NCBI GenBank assembly: GCA_030704615.1
Contig: CM060733.1
Span: forward strand, 498,001 to 558,000
DNA from: Takakia lepidozioides
Lineage: Eukaryota; Streptophyta; Takakiopsida; Takakiales; Takakiaceae
Length of the DNA: 60,000 nucleotides
Direction: 5' to 3'
Position numbers and translations under genes: made by a program. Shown here piece by piece: positions 21,090 to 31,379 of this stretch (position 1 is the first letter of the stretch; each line of letters starts with the position of its first letter). Below the pieces are notes generated by a model. That model did not search any database. It saw only the letters and a list, made by a program, of their open reading frames with translations, and was not told where the DNA came from.

Positions 21090-21510
21090 CAGCAGACTGC
21101 CCCGCACACACATACTCAGTATGTGCAAACAGTACTGAGCGGGCAGCAAACTTTGCAGACTTTGCAGCAGACCGGAGAACAGACCGGCCAACAGACTGCC
21201 CCTCAGCCGACTGTGCAGCAGACCAGCGAACATGGCCACCATACTGCCTCTCAGCAGACTGTACAGCAGACCATGCAGCAGACCGACGAATCCAGCTAGC
21301 AGATTGCCCCTCAGCAGATCGTGCAACAGACCGACGAATCCAGCCAGCAGATTGCCCCTCAGCAGACCGTGCAGCAGACCGACGAATCCAGCCAGCAGAT
21401 TGCCCCTCAGCAGACCTTGCAACAAACCGACGAATCCAGCCAGCAGATTGCCCCTCAGCAGACTGTGCAGCACATTGGCGAACGCACTCAGCAGATGGCC
21501 GAGCAGACTA
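21090..21510 (+). repeat. CAGACTG-type coding minisatellite (Gln-Gln-Thr repeats)
   Basis: Within exon 3 of the Ulp1 gene, about 45-60 bp units recur (CAGCAGACTGTGCAGCAGAC, then CGACGAATCCAGCCAGCAG), encoding QQTDESSQQIAPQQTVQQTD-like peptides. Four near-identical units lie at 21270-21470. One has TAG for CAG at 21297. Confidence 0.85.
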
Positions 21511-23784
21511 TCCAGGAGACTAACAGCCAGTGTTCCCTGGATTGTGCAACAGACTTGGATGCACTGGCCTCACCGGAACCCTGTGGACGAATTTCTGTTG
21601 AGTTCCCAACAACATGTTTTTGGATCTGCCAGTATGAGTGTTTTGACCGAGTCCACTTTTCCCCCAGGCACATTCACTGACGACGTCATCAGGTCACCGG
21701 TAAAGCATTCTTATCCAGCTCCCCGTGGCCTGCCTTCTATGACCTTCCAACTTAGTCCCGTTTTCGTGCGCTCAGTGGCGAAAGCGAAAGCCATAGATGA
21801 GTCTTACGTGATGACCAAACTCAATCTGGGAACGCAAAACCGTATCATAGATCTTACAGAAGAGTCTGAGGAAGCAATTGCCGGTGGGTCTTCCATACAT
21901 GTTCTTGACGTTTCCCAAGTCCATGGAGATCCGAACACCCAGCCGGCTGTCCACCAGACTGACCAGCACACTGAACAGTGGACACATGGAAGGACTGCCG
22001 AGCAACCTGTGGCGGGGCAGCATACTGTCTTCATTGATGAGCAGACTGAACCGCAGACTAACCAGCAGACTGCACAGGTCACAGATGGAAGGACTGACCA
22101 GGATGGCTCGGAGCGGCAGACTGCACAGCTCAGCTCTGACTACACAGTTCAGACTGCACGGCCTGACCAGCACATTGCACACTTCACAGAGGGAAGGACT
22201 GACGACCAACTTGTTACCGAGCACATTGCCCACATTGAGGAAGAGACTGAACCGCAGAGTTGCCAACAGACTGCACAGTTCACAGACGAAAGGACTGACG
22301 AAGAACAGGTGGCTGAGCACTCTACCCACATTGAGCAACAGACTGAACATGCTGGCAGGCACACTGACAAGGAACCACATGCAGCGCAGACACCGTCTGG
22401 TATAACGTTGGATTACATAGAGTCTGCTCCCTCACCCCTTGGGCAGGTTGTGTCATTTTCTCTTTCAGGACTGTTGTTTATGTTTTAGTACATTGTGAAA
22501 TTGGGCTAATTCGTCATTTTGCTCGGTATCCTCACAGGATGTTCGTCCCTCCGTCGGCAGACTGTCTACTTCTGAGGACATGACATCTTCCGCCCATGCT
22601 GCAAACGTGGGATCGACAACCAAGAAAGGTGTGGGGGTGAGCACGCCCCCCGATGCGCGGGTCAGTTCTACACATGCGACCCACGAAGCTACAAAGACAG
22701 GTCCAGCAAGTGTAAACAAACCTGCTGACCAGCCTCTTTTGCGAAGTAGGGCGGCAGCGCTGCGTTTGTCTGCTTTATCCAGCCCGCCTACAGCTGTCCC
22801 TGCTTCCCAGGGGAGAGGCAAAGCCAAAAAGCGGACTGTCGTGGACCATGCTGAGGAGGTCGAGGAGGGTCCGAGTACCAAGAGACCGGCAAAGAAAAAG
22901 TCTGGCGTCTTTATGAACAAAAACCACAAGCTGGCCTTGGACATGGACAAAGATGTGGGTCGTTTCCTGGAGCAGCACAGGTGAGTACTGTGCTCAGTCT
23001 CCTCGTCTGTCTTTGTCGTTAAGTGCTTTGCGCTCTGTTGGGGTCAGTCTGCACGCTGGTCAGTCTGCTGCTGGTTTCATCATTGTCTGTTGTGGTTAGT
23101 CTTGTCAGTCTGATGAATTGTTCAGCCTGTAGAGTGTTTGGTACCATGTTGACGTCAGTCTGTTCAGTACATGAGGCTTCCCGAAGGATGGTCTGCTCTG
23201 TGCAGGATGGGTGCTCGGTTTGGCAAAGCACATGCTCTGCACGTGAAGGCGGGTAATTCCATGCTGATGTTTTCTGAAGGGGACCCACGGACTGTCGCCG
23301 GATGACATAAAGGCGCTCCAGAAGGTTGAGTCGGAGTGCACAGATAGACTCGTGGAGCTGTGGTGTCGATTCTATGAGAAGTCGGTTGAGGCTGCGTTCA
23401 CCAACACTATTGATGTTCTTCCAACGTCGACGTGGACGGTGTTGAAGTCATTGGGGGTGGGGCAACATGAAAGCCTTCTGGAGGTCTTGAAAGGTTGCCT
23501 CAGCACTGAACGACTAGGCAAGGACTTGAAAGAGTGCGATTTCATTTTGGTGCCAATTGGGGACGAGTAAGAACTCTTCCGAGTCTGCTGAGACTGTCTC
23601 CTGAGTCATAGTCTGATTTCGCAGTGTCGTCTTGACTCTGAGCGATTAAGTTGACCTCTGTATTTGTGCAGTGGACTGGGTTTGAAGATTGAGTCTGCTG
23701 AGTGCTGAGTCTGCTGAGTGTCAGTCTACTGAGTCTGCCCATCATGATTGTGCAACGACGCCATGTTGTTTGATACCATTGCAG

Positions 23785-24208
23785 GGGGCACTGGAGTGTT
23801 TGTATCATCGACCTCCGCAAAGACTGTTACACTCACCTGAACTCTATCAGGGACTCGCATAAATGTCCTTTTGTTCTAGGGTGGATTCGGAAGCTTCATG
23901 CTGAGTGCTTAGGGTACTCGATGGACTCACCAGAGTGGCATGAGATTGTCCAAGCATTTCAGTTTCACGCGCCTGATGTGCCCCAGCAACCATTCAGCTG
24001 GGAGTGTGGCTTTTACGTCATGTCATTCATTCAAGTGTTTTATGAGTGGGTAAAAGTCAGAGCAAATGTCTCCAAGACTGCAAAGCCAGAGAGAGGAACA
24101 CCTTTCACGAAAGACTGCTTTACTTTCAAGTTTGCACTTGGGCAGCGAATGCAGTGTGCCCAGTATATCGTGCGGGGGTTGGACAATGTAGAGAAATTGC
24201 TCTCATGA
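23785..24208 (+). CDS. Ulp1/C48 protease catalytic exon
   Basis: Starts after TTGCAG; the split codon GA|G joins DE to GHWSVCIIDLRKDC. It contains GHW (catalytic His), HLNS where C48 peptidases usually have Asp, and SWECGFYVMSF with the catalytic Cys followed by Gly. Ends at TGA. The exon itself is open and keeps His and Cys; Asn in place of Asp could weaken or alter activity. Confidence 0.85.
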
Positions 24209-24915
24209 GTTTGATGTACTTGTCCTGTGAAGTCTATGTACCGAAATAAAAATTGCGAGTCTTTTCGCTTACTATTCCAGTGGTGATGAGCACTTTTAGT
24301 ACTGTGGGTGCTGGCATGTTTTGTAATGTTGTCACTAAACTCAATGGATACAATGGTGTCAATTTTTCCATGCACTATGCACCCGAGTCTGCTGAGCTTG
24401 AATGTGCAAGCAGTACGCTGCCGAGGCTAGGACTGGTGGGTCTGGTACCTAGTCCGGTAGGCACCATGTCCATGAATCCGCTGGGACGCTGGATTGGCAT
24501 GAGTCGTTAGGGAGGTAGTCCACTGGAGCCTGTCCATTTTGAGTCTGCTGTTGTGGATGAGTCTGCTTGAGACTTAGTCTGTCCAGCAGTCTGCTGGAAG
24601 ACTTGCAGGGATGAGGTGGAAGTGTGGTGAGCAGACTTTTGGAGTGGGCAGCAGACTAACCAGCAGACTGGCTTACTGGCGCTCGCAGTCTGTTGACTGT
24701 GACTCTGTTGGGAGACTGCGTGAGTCCGTTGGGAGACTATGCTTGGGAGACTGTGTGGGAGTCAGTTGGGAGACTGGAGGAGTCCGTTGGGAGACTGTGC
24801 ATTAGTCCATTGCGGACTTGTATTTCAGAAAAGGACAATGCTACCAGACTTATATTGTCTTCTCCGTGACACCTACACGACGTGAAACCTTGTCTCTTTT
24901 CGAGGCATTGCAGAC
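24209..24915. other. Spacer between the two convergent MULE genes
   Basis: No gene. Rich in GAGTCTGCTG and GGGAGACTG words. A duplicated ~60 bp block (ACTTATATTGTCTTCTCCGT and its near copy) lies at about 24848-24970, overlapping the transposase 3' end. Confidence 0.6.
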
Positions 24916-26181
24916 TTATATTGTCTTCTTCGTGACATCTACACGACCTGAAACCTTGCAAATTTTCGAGTATATATGTGCTGCAGGTGCAGGTGCAGAC
25001 ACCCTCTTGCTGGTTCTCCGCAAAACCCTAGGCCCGGTTTTCCAGGCCTCCACGAAATCTCGTCTCCTTTTCAGAGACATGTTGTTGTTGTCGTTCAGAG
25101 GATGGAAAGCCTTCGCTGCGGCAGGGTGCAACATTCCAGCCGCACTTTTCGCCAGGATATCAACGAGCTGCCCTCTGCACATATGAAGAGCAGATCGGGC
25201 ATGTGCCTCCAGGTATTTGTCATCACCTACAATGCGAAGTATGTCCGCGCATTCTTGTTCCATTGAGGCTGAGACCTCCAGAGGTGCCTCGTCGTAGGGG
25301 AAGTCATCCGGAGGATGTCTTTCCATGAACTGATTGGATTCGTCGTTGTGGCCGGCACCATTGCCCAAGAGCAAATTAGATAATCCTCCATGAATGGTTC
25401 CCACTGCCGTGCCACCAGCGTGCACAATGAGGCCATCCTGCAGGTCAGGGTGAAGCATCTTCAGGACACGGACCTGATGCTTGCATAAGTTTCCCTTCAT
25501 TGCCCATGGGCACGTGCAACAACCCCAATCGCAATCAGGATTGTAAACAATGTATGTTGTGCCGGGGTGGTTGCTGCTGAGAACGTAGGCTGGTTCACCA
25601 GGACCCAAGGGAAGAGTAACACTCTCAGCAGGAATGTCTCGTGCCGCAAGTATAGAACTGGATATGTACTTTTCGTGTTTGTCATTTCTTATGAACCCGT
25701 GGGTCTTCAAATGGATTGCGTACCAGTAGTGTGTTAGCACACGGCCAGTGAGTTCCCATATAAGCCAGTCCACTCTACGACCACTCATCTTGCCTTTCCC
25801 CATGGCAAGTCTTGCCTTCAGATTTCCATGGTATGCCTCAATGCTTGCGTTTGTGTCTTGGCTCGCATGAGGGACATGGCGGGCTGCTGTACACCACATT
25901 GTTATTTTGGGCTTCCAATACTGTTCGATATAGTCAAGAAATTCATGTCCTTTCGGGTATTTTGACCTCATACGACGGATTCTCCTTGCCACCCACCGAA
26001 GCGTTTTTTTCTCGTTGCGTGGTCCCCCTCTACAGTACATGAGGTCTCCCATATCCTTCAACAAGTTTACAGCGGTCACCGGATCCTTCGTTTTCTTGCA
26101 TGATTGCTTCACCCATGCCTTGCGGACATGCCAAAGGCAGAGGAAAATGAGTACTTCTTCAAAAACAATTATGCACAACAC
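24916..26181 (-). CDS. MULE transposase C-terminal exon (catalytic Glu and SWIM finger)
   Basis: 421 codons without a stop. LCLWHVRKAW is the conserved C/W-H block of MULEs. DTNASIEAYHGNLK carries the third catalytic acid. WGCCTCPWAMKGNLCKH is a CxCx(n)CxH SWIM finger. A less conserved tail follows. Upstream exons are broken, so this reading frame probably survives by chance or recent decay. Confidence 0.85.
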   Translation of the reverse strand: MLCIIVFEEVLIFLCLWHVRKAWVKQSCKKTKDPVTAVNLLKDMGDLMYCRGGPRNEKKTLRWVARRIRRMRSKYPKGHEFLDYIEQYWKPKITMWCTAARHVPHASQDTNASIEAYHGNLKARLAMGKGKMSGRRVDWLIWELTGRVLTHYWYAIHLKTHGFIRNDKHEKYISSSILAARDIPAESVTLPLGPGEPAYVLSSNHPGTTYIVYNPDCDWGCCTCPWAMKGNLCKHQVRVLKMLHPDLQDGLIVHAGGTAVGTIHGGLSNLLLGNGAGHNDESNQFMERHPPDDFPYDEAPLEVSASMEQECADILRIVGDDKYLEAHARSALHMCRGQLVDILAKSAAGMLHPAAAKAFHPLNDNNNMSLKRRRDFVEAWKTGPRVLRRTSKRVSAPAPAAHIYSKICKVSGRVDVTKKTI

Positions 26182-26214
26182 ACATGGTACACATTAGAGT
26201 CTTAGGATCGGATT

Positions 26215-26686
26215 GCAATGGTGGACTGCCGGAGTGGACTGTAACAGCAACCTGTATCAGCGGGCAGAGCCACTGGACTCGCCCAGTGGACAGTACAATG
26301 CCATGACGTTGATGTGCTGGAATAACCCCATTGGACTACCCAGTGGACTTCCCCATTGGACTTCCCCTAGCTAAGACTGGGGCAGCGGACTGCCCCATTG
26401 GATTGCCACAGCGGACTGCCGAGCAGACTTGCCAGGGACTGCCGAGTGGACTTGGCAGCGGACGGCCGACCCCAGGGACTGCTAAGTGGACTTGGCAACG
26501 GACTTGGCAGCGGACTGCCGAGCGGACTTGCCAGGGGACTGATGAGCGGACTTGACAGCAGACTACCAGTGGATTTGCCCAGCGAACTGCCATCGGGTTT
26601 CGCCACAGGAGTCTGCCAGTGGACTGTAGCAATGGACTGCTGCAGTGGACCTCGACAATGGACCGGTGCTGTGGACCAACAGACTT
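26215..26686 (-). repeat. Transposase intron filled with AGTCC/AGTCTG repeats
   Basis: On plus the stretch is a chain of GGACTGCC and CAGCGGACT words every 10-25 bp; on the transposase sense strand these read AGTCC/AGTCTG. It lies between the exon ending at 26689 (GT donor) and the exon starting near 26181. Confidence 0.8.
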
Positions 26687-28345
26687 ACCGAATAGCGTTG
26701 ATTTCTGCTTCGGCATCGTCCACAATGAAGGCATTGGGTCGCCAGCTCGGCAAATCTGCGAGGAGTGAATCGCGCAAGGCTCTCATCCACGGAACCAGGT
26801 CTCTTGTCCGATTCCTCGCGGATAGGATATCTGCACGAGAAGACTTCATAAGAGTGATGAGGTCTGCAGCGGTTCACAATGGGTTTGCCCCTCGGTCTTC
26901 CGCAACGTACACATGAAAACATACAGAAAGGGTCAGCACACCAAATTTTATGTGAATGTTGCATGGTACTATGCTATCATGCTCGTACAAGTCCATAGAA
27001 TCGTTCGAATAGTACCTTGTCATGATTTGTCCCAAAGGTTGCATCACATGCAACGATACGGTCATGTCCTAGTTCCAGCATTCGTTTCTTTCTGCCACGG
27101 AGTCTATATGCCAATAGTGAATGTCAAATCTCCATCAAAATGCTCAAATGTTGGCTCTAATTTCTTCTCTTGATAGAAAAAAAACGGACACAGGATTCTG
27201 GTCTCTCCACATGCGCACACTCTCTGCATCATCGGCGTGCTTTTTGAAGGTTTGTCACGCACGTTTCTCGGCAAGGTTGCGAACATCTTGTTCCAACAAG
27301 AAATCATCGCGGGTCCATGCATCGCCCAAGCCGGTGTTGTTCATCACGTGCTCTTTATGCTCCATCATGATTTGGGCGACCGACAGGCCTCGGCACAAAC
27401 ACTCGACGACCCAGGCTTTCAATTCCTCGCTAATGTGTGGTGCATAGGCGTGGCGGGTGTTCCTGAACTCTGCGGACTTCCCATGCGAGGGTTTCCCTTG
27501 CGCATCTGTATGCTCCATGTTGTTGTAGTACGTGAGGACACAGATGTCAGGGGCGAGATAGCATTGCTGGACCTTGAAACAGCATTGGCAACCACGTTTG
27601 TAAGACTCTCCATACTCCGACTTCTTTCTCCTTGGGCCTTTATGAGGGCAAGATGTTCCAGCACCCACAAGAGGTCCTCCACGCTTCTGTTTTGGATCCT
27701 CCACTATTGCCTTGTTGGTGCGCTTGTCATCAGGACCGTAGCAGCATTGATACCTGGACAGAAAATTCTAAAATCGATATCCAACGACTTGAGGAAGCAT
27801 AAAATCAGAGAACTCGTTAAACAAAAAATGGCAACAGACATGCAATGAAACGTCAAAAGGACTGAGGATGGTGCACACATAATACTGGACAGAAATGTGT
27901 TGGCTCTGAGTGCTTTTCGCGAGCCGGGTTCCACTTTAGAATGGACATTCACCCAAAACTGAGTGGGGTAGTCCTCCAAACTCTCATCTCCCAGGACAAA
28001 GTCACCAACTCTATCCCAAGGTATGCAGGCCTTTTCAACATTCACTCGCACACCCATAAACCCATATTGCGTCTCACTCTTCCAATGGAGATCCTTCCTG
28101 TTGAAGGGTCCTGGTTTTGCTGTTTGCAAACATTGTCGAAGAGGCCGTATAAGCGGGCTTTCCGTGATCAGTATATCATCGGGTTTTGCTTCCACGTCCA
28201 TGCCCTATACATTACAAAGGACATGCCTCTGAACATGCAAGAAACGCGCCGCAGTACAGGACACGATCGACAACGTGCCAGGAGAACAGTGCGCACGTTC
28301 GCGGCTGCTGGCAAGTGGCAGGCGGCAAGGATGCAGGTTTGAATT

Positions 28346-28696
28346 GCAGCCCAAAAAATGGAGGGCTCGGATGGGTTATGGGAATGGACGGTGGCGATCC
28401 TGCGCCGTCAGCGGACTGGATGGCAGGGGACTGGCCAGCGGACTGGCGGGCAGACTGGCGGACTGGCAGACTGCTGGACTGGCAGACTGGAGGGCAGCGG
28501 ACTCATGGGCGGGGAACTGGCCGCGCGGCGGACGGGGGCGCGGGCGCGGTTGCTACAACAGCCACACCTGCGGCTGGGCGACCGCGCGCAGCGACGAGCA
28601 GGGCGGGCGGGGTGCTGGGAGCCGGGCGTCCGTGCGCGGGGTCCACCGGCCACATCACACGTGCCCATTGAAGACCCTATTATCTTAAAATGAGAG
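28346..28696 (-). repeat. MULE right terminal inverted repeat
   Basis: 351 bp against 293 bp on the left. Most of the difference is extra copies of an 8-14 bp CAGACTGG-type repeat near 28440-28500. Confidence 0.9.
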
Positions 28697-28922
28697 AATT
28701 GATTTTTTTAATATGTGTAATTTCCGGGGGACTTGGACATTTACTTGTTACACTTTTCAACCCTCCATTACCTGCACCTAAAACTGACATGACGTAAGCT
28801 ATGTCAGCGTTAGGTCTGATGCGAGCTGACGTCAGTGACGTAGATAACGAGGTATAGGCAGCATGAACGGCGCGGAAAGATACTAGAATTTAAATTTTGA
28901 GAATTTGGTGTAGACACTAAAT

Positions 28923-29069
28923 GCATTGTGGATTTTTATTGTTTTGTGTTATGTCGTTGTACCTTATTGCAATAAGGAGAACATAAAAAGATAAGAAAAA
29001 GAGCATCATCGAACATATGGGTGTAGCTTGCGCAACACCCCTAGTCAAATAAAAAATTAATAAGAGTAT
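28923..29069 (+). repeat. ~145 bp direct repeat, copy A
   Basis: Matches 29551-29693: GCATTGTGGATTTT, TTATGTCGTTGTACCTTATT, GCAATAAGGAGAA and GCGCAACACCCCTAGTCAAA. The pair spans about 770 bp and could be the ends of a small non-autonomous element. Confidence 0.75.
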
Positions 29070-29213
29070 AAGAGTAGTTATAATTTATTAATTAATTGAT
29101 TGATTGATTTTTTTTATAAAAAAACCAAAACAATTTTCTATCACCGGCACATGCCGGTTCTACGCGGCGGGATGCGGACAGGCGCCGCCATATATATATA
29201 TATATTCTTCATT

Positions 29214-29535
29214 TGATTCTGCCACGTGGCGCGACGGGGACAAGCGCCGTCATATATATGAAGAAATCTTGGTTTGTGGATGGGACGTTGACTGCGTCCA
29301 TAATGGTGCACATATGACATACCATTATGGTGCGTCCATTATGATACTCCATAATTGTGTTTTTTTTATAATTAATAGCGGTCATTCTTTTTTGGTTCCT
29401 ATATAAGAGGGTCACCTCATATGTATGCTCATTTGCAACCGCCGTCCAAACTTGGAGCGGAGAGCAAAGTGAAGTGTTGGCGCGAACGTCAACAACAAGT
29501 ATGCTTTCAGGTTAGTGTGGGGGTGTTGCGTACGC
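29214..29535 (+). repeat. Right copy of ~310 bp direct repeat
   Basis: Same orientation as 16048-16359, with the same TATA-like CCTATATAAGAG and GGCGCGAACGTCAACAACAA blocks. It runs on into TTGCGTACGCAACAGCCTG, whereas the left copy stops at the MULE. Confidence 0.8.
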
Positions 29536-29550
29536 AACAGCCTGTAGTTT

Positions 29551-29693
29551 GCATTGTGGATTTTATTTATTTTTTGTTATGTCGTTGTACCTTATTGCAA
29601 TAAGGAGAATAAAAAAAGGAAGAAACAGCATCGTCGAACATATGGGTATAGTATGCGCAACACCCCTAGTCAAATGAAAAATTAATAAGAGTA
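29551..29693 (+). repeat. ~145 bp direct repeat, copy B
   Basis: Second copy of the 28923-29069 sequence, same orientation. It starts ~15 bp after the GTTGCGTACGCAAC palindrome at the end of the 310-bp repeat. Confidence 0.75.
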
Positions 29694-29813
29694 CATGTTG
29701 ACTAAGGGGGTGTTGCGTACGCAACCACCTCTTTAGGATTTAGGGTCTAAGATTTGGACATATTCATGAAATGTAAGATATTTCATCATGTTCATTAGGG
29801 TCTTGCGTACGCT

Positions 29814-29990
29814 ACACCCTCATCTTCTCCTTGAAAATGGAAAAAAAAAAAGTTGATAGAAAGATATCGACGTCAAGGAATATAAGGGTGTTGCATACGC
29901 TACACCCTCATCTTCTCCTTGAAAATGGAAAAAAAAAAAGTTGATAGAAAGATATCGACGTCAAGGAATATAAGGGTGTTGCATACGCTA
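29814..29990. repeat. 88-bp tandem duplication
   Basis: ACACCCTCATCTTCTCCTTG at 29814 recurs at 29902, with the rest of the unit (A-run, GATATCGACGTCAAGGAATA, GGGTGTTGCATACGCTAC) nearly identical. A third partial copy starts near 29988. Confidence 0.9.
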
Positions 29991-30182
29991 CCCCCCCATC
30001 TTCTACTTGCAGATAATATATGTAGAAGTGTTATTAGAAACATACCTTGAGTTATGTTGTCCACGTTTTATTGAAACTCCATGAGTTTGAGAGGTCGAAC
30101 CGCTATAGTAATCCATGTGAAATGAACTCAAATTGGAGACATAAGTCTCTTATACTGGTGGAATGTAGGTAGGTTGGTAGTA

Positions 30183-30673
30183 CTATTTGAAAAGTTTGTA
30201 TTGTTTGATAGGTAGATTGGTATTACTTGGTAGATTTATATTGGTTGATAGGTATGGTTTGTATTGTTTGATAGGTATACTTGGTCTGCGGGGGTGTTGT
30301 GAACTTTGTGCCGACCCGTGCGGTCGTAGCTGTAGGAGTACTTGAGGAAGTAATGTCATTTTCTTCATCTGGATAGAAGTAGGCAGTTGCGATGTCAGAG
30401 TGAGTAGCGGACGGCCGTGGCAAGTCGTCCGCTTGGAGCCTGTTAGCAAATAGCAAAAAGCAGACAAAGCTATGACCTTTTTTTGTATTGCGATATACCA
30501 GAAAACATATATATTGTGAAACTTTCCAAAACTGGTTCTATTTGAGCACATGTGAGGCGAAAGCCATGGTAGCAAACAGAGAGGTGGGAAAAAAGGGCAA
30601 GCTGCTGAGAGAAGAGAGGGAGAGGGGAGGTAGCGATGGCGGCTGAAGAGTACTTCGTAGACGTAGTAGTCAT
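30183..30673 (-). other. Exon-like open frames of unknown identity
   Basis: On minus a frame begins MTTTSTKYSSAAIATSPLPL (30673). After a plausible CTAACAG acceptor near 30439, another reads LQADDLPRPSATHSDIATAY. The composition and splice-like border hint at a captured gene fragment, but I recognise no family. Confidence 0.2.
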
Positions 30674-30699
30674 GGATAGGATAGCGGAAACGTCTATTT

Positions 30700-31379
30700 G
30701 AAGGGTTATAAGACTAGGTAGGTAGAAAACTGGCGGAACCCTACATGATTAGTCATGGCTAAAGACACTGCTAAGGCACGGATGTGGACACGACGGAAGA
30801 GTGGAGCTCCGCCGAGCTCTCTCACCGGCAGAATTAGAATGATATGGGACGCAGGCAGGAATGAAATGAAAACCTTTTACTGATGAAGAGTATGATAAGT
30901 GGATGAAAGATATCCCAAATGTTGTTCCACAGAAAGGATGGAAACAGACATGTCATATATGAAATAAAAGATCGTTGGAATTCCTGGATTCAATATGATC
31001 TATTATTATGGATGTTTCTCCCTTGTGATTTTCATAAATATATATTTGTAGTATATGTACATATTATATTGTAATTATGTAGATGAATGTCTGATGTATG
31101 GATAAAAGACCCTCAAATATTGAAAGACTTGAAATTTACAATGTTTCATGTCAGTGATGACAAAACTCTTCGTACCTAAGTTATAAGGTATTGATGTAAA
31201 CTCAAAACTATCATCAACGATTCTATTGCAAATTTTTAAAAAAAAACTTTAGCCAAAGTCGACACAAACAAATATCATTTCACCATTCGGCTACAACCTC
31301 TTATTGGAGATACGCCATTTCAATTCTCCTACAATAAAAATGGACAAACCATTGTCCACTTTGAACGAATACAATGTTT
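30700..31379. other. Gene-free stretch left of the second satellite block
   Basis: AT-rich, no recognised gene or repeat. It ends abruptly at the first satellite bases (ATGGAGGG) near 31379. Confidence 0.5.

Larger units (their letters stand above)
18376..24208 (+). pseudogene. MULE-borne Ulp1-like (C48) cysteine protease gene, disrupted
   Basis: ULP1 proteases cleave SUMO or related tags; the role of MULE-borne copies is unknown. Inferred exons: 18376-19336, 19602-20784, 20875-22446, 22538-22980, 23280-23566, 23785-24208. Exon 1 begins MDDACEKGGVDWVDF, has a C2H2-like FCPFCEEV...RHCVDTGC finger, then a basic RKRKLSD nuclear-signal-like region. Exons 2-3 hold a Gln-Gln-Thr-rich repeat region. 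The protease domain is at the C-terminus. Lesions seen: a 1-nt frame change at 18773-18849, an in-frame TAG at 21297 where neighbouring repeats have CAG, a frame change at about 21480-21680, and a phase mismatch between exons 4 and 5. Confidence 0.75.
24916..28201 (-). pseudogene. MULE transposase with SWIM zinc finger, degenerate
   Basis: Read on minus. First block 28201 to ~27880 (MDVEAKPDDILITESP). Second block ~27765-27016 contains QCCYGPDDKRTNKAIVEDP, then the first catalytic Asp block CDATFGTN. Third block ~26905-26689 has FIVDDAEAEINAIR (second Asp). The last is a long open exon, ~26181-24916. Lesions: TGA at about 27254, a 1-nt gain in the T-run near 27180, TAG and a frame slip near 27090-27100, and a TGA near 26880. 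Exon edges are approximate. It converges on the Ulp1 gene. Confidence 0.8.
16360..28696. mobile_element. Mutator-like element with Ulp1 protease gene (KI-MULE type)
   Basis: A 12.3 kb block is bounded by long terminal inverted repeats (16360-16652 and 28346-28696), both ending CTCTCATTTTAAGATAATAG read inward. It carries a MULE transposase relic (minus, 28201-24916) and a Ulp1/C48 protease gene (plus, 18376-24208), tail to tail. MULEs with ULP-like genes are known in plants (KAONASHI type). No 9-11 bp target duplication is visible: left flank ...GGGTACGC, right flank AATTGATTT. Both genes have lesions, so it is probably immobile on its own. Confidence 0.85.
28697..30180. other. Repeat-rich, gene-free stretch right of the MULE
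   Basis: Contains the right copy of the ~310 bp direct repeat, a pair of ~145 bp direct repeats (28923-29069 and 29551-29693), several GTTGCGTACGCAAC-type palindromes and an 88-bp tandem repeat. No coding sequence recognised. Confidence 0.7.

Noticed and set aside
19812-22370. Minus-strand open frames opposite the Ulp1 exons (for example 21772-22380)
   Set aside because: They are antisense shadows of the CAGACT coding repeat and give Leu/Val/Cys-rich peptides without a domain.
16340-28710. 9-11 bp target-site duplication of the MULE
   Set aside because: The flanks (…GGGTACGC and AATTGATTT…) do not match; the inverted repeat may continue into, or have replaced, the original flanks.
28923-29693. 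Complete small LTR element (TRIM)
   Set aside because: The direct repeats lack clear TG...CA ends, and no convincing primer-binding site or target duplication was found.
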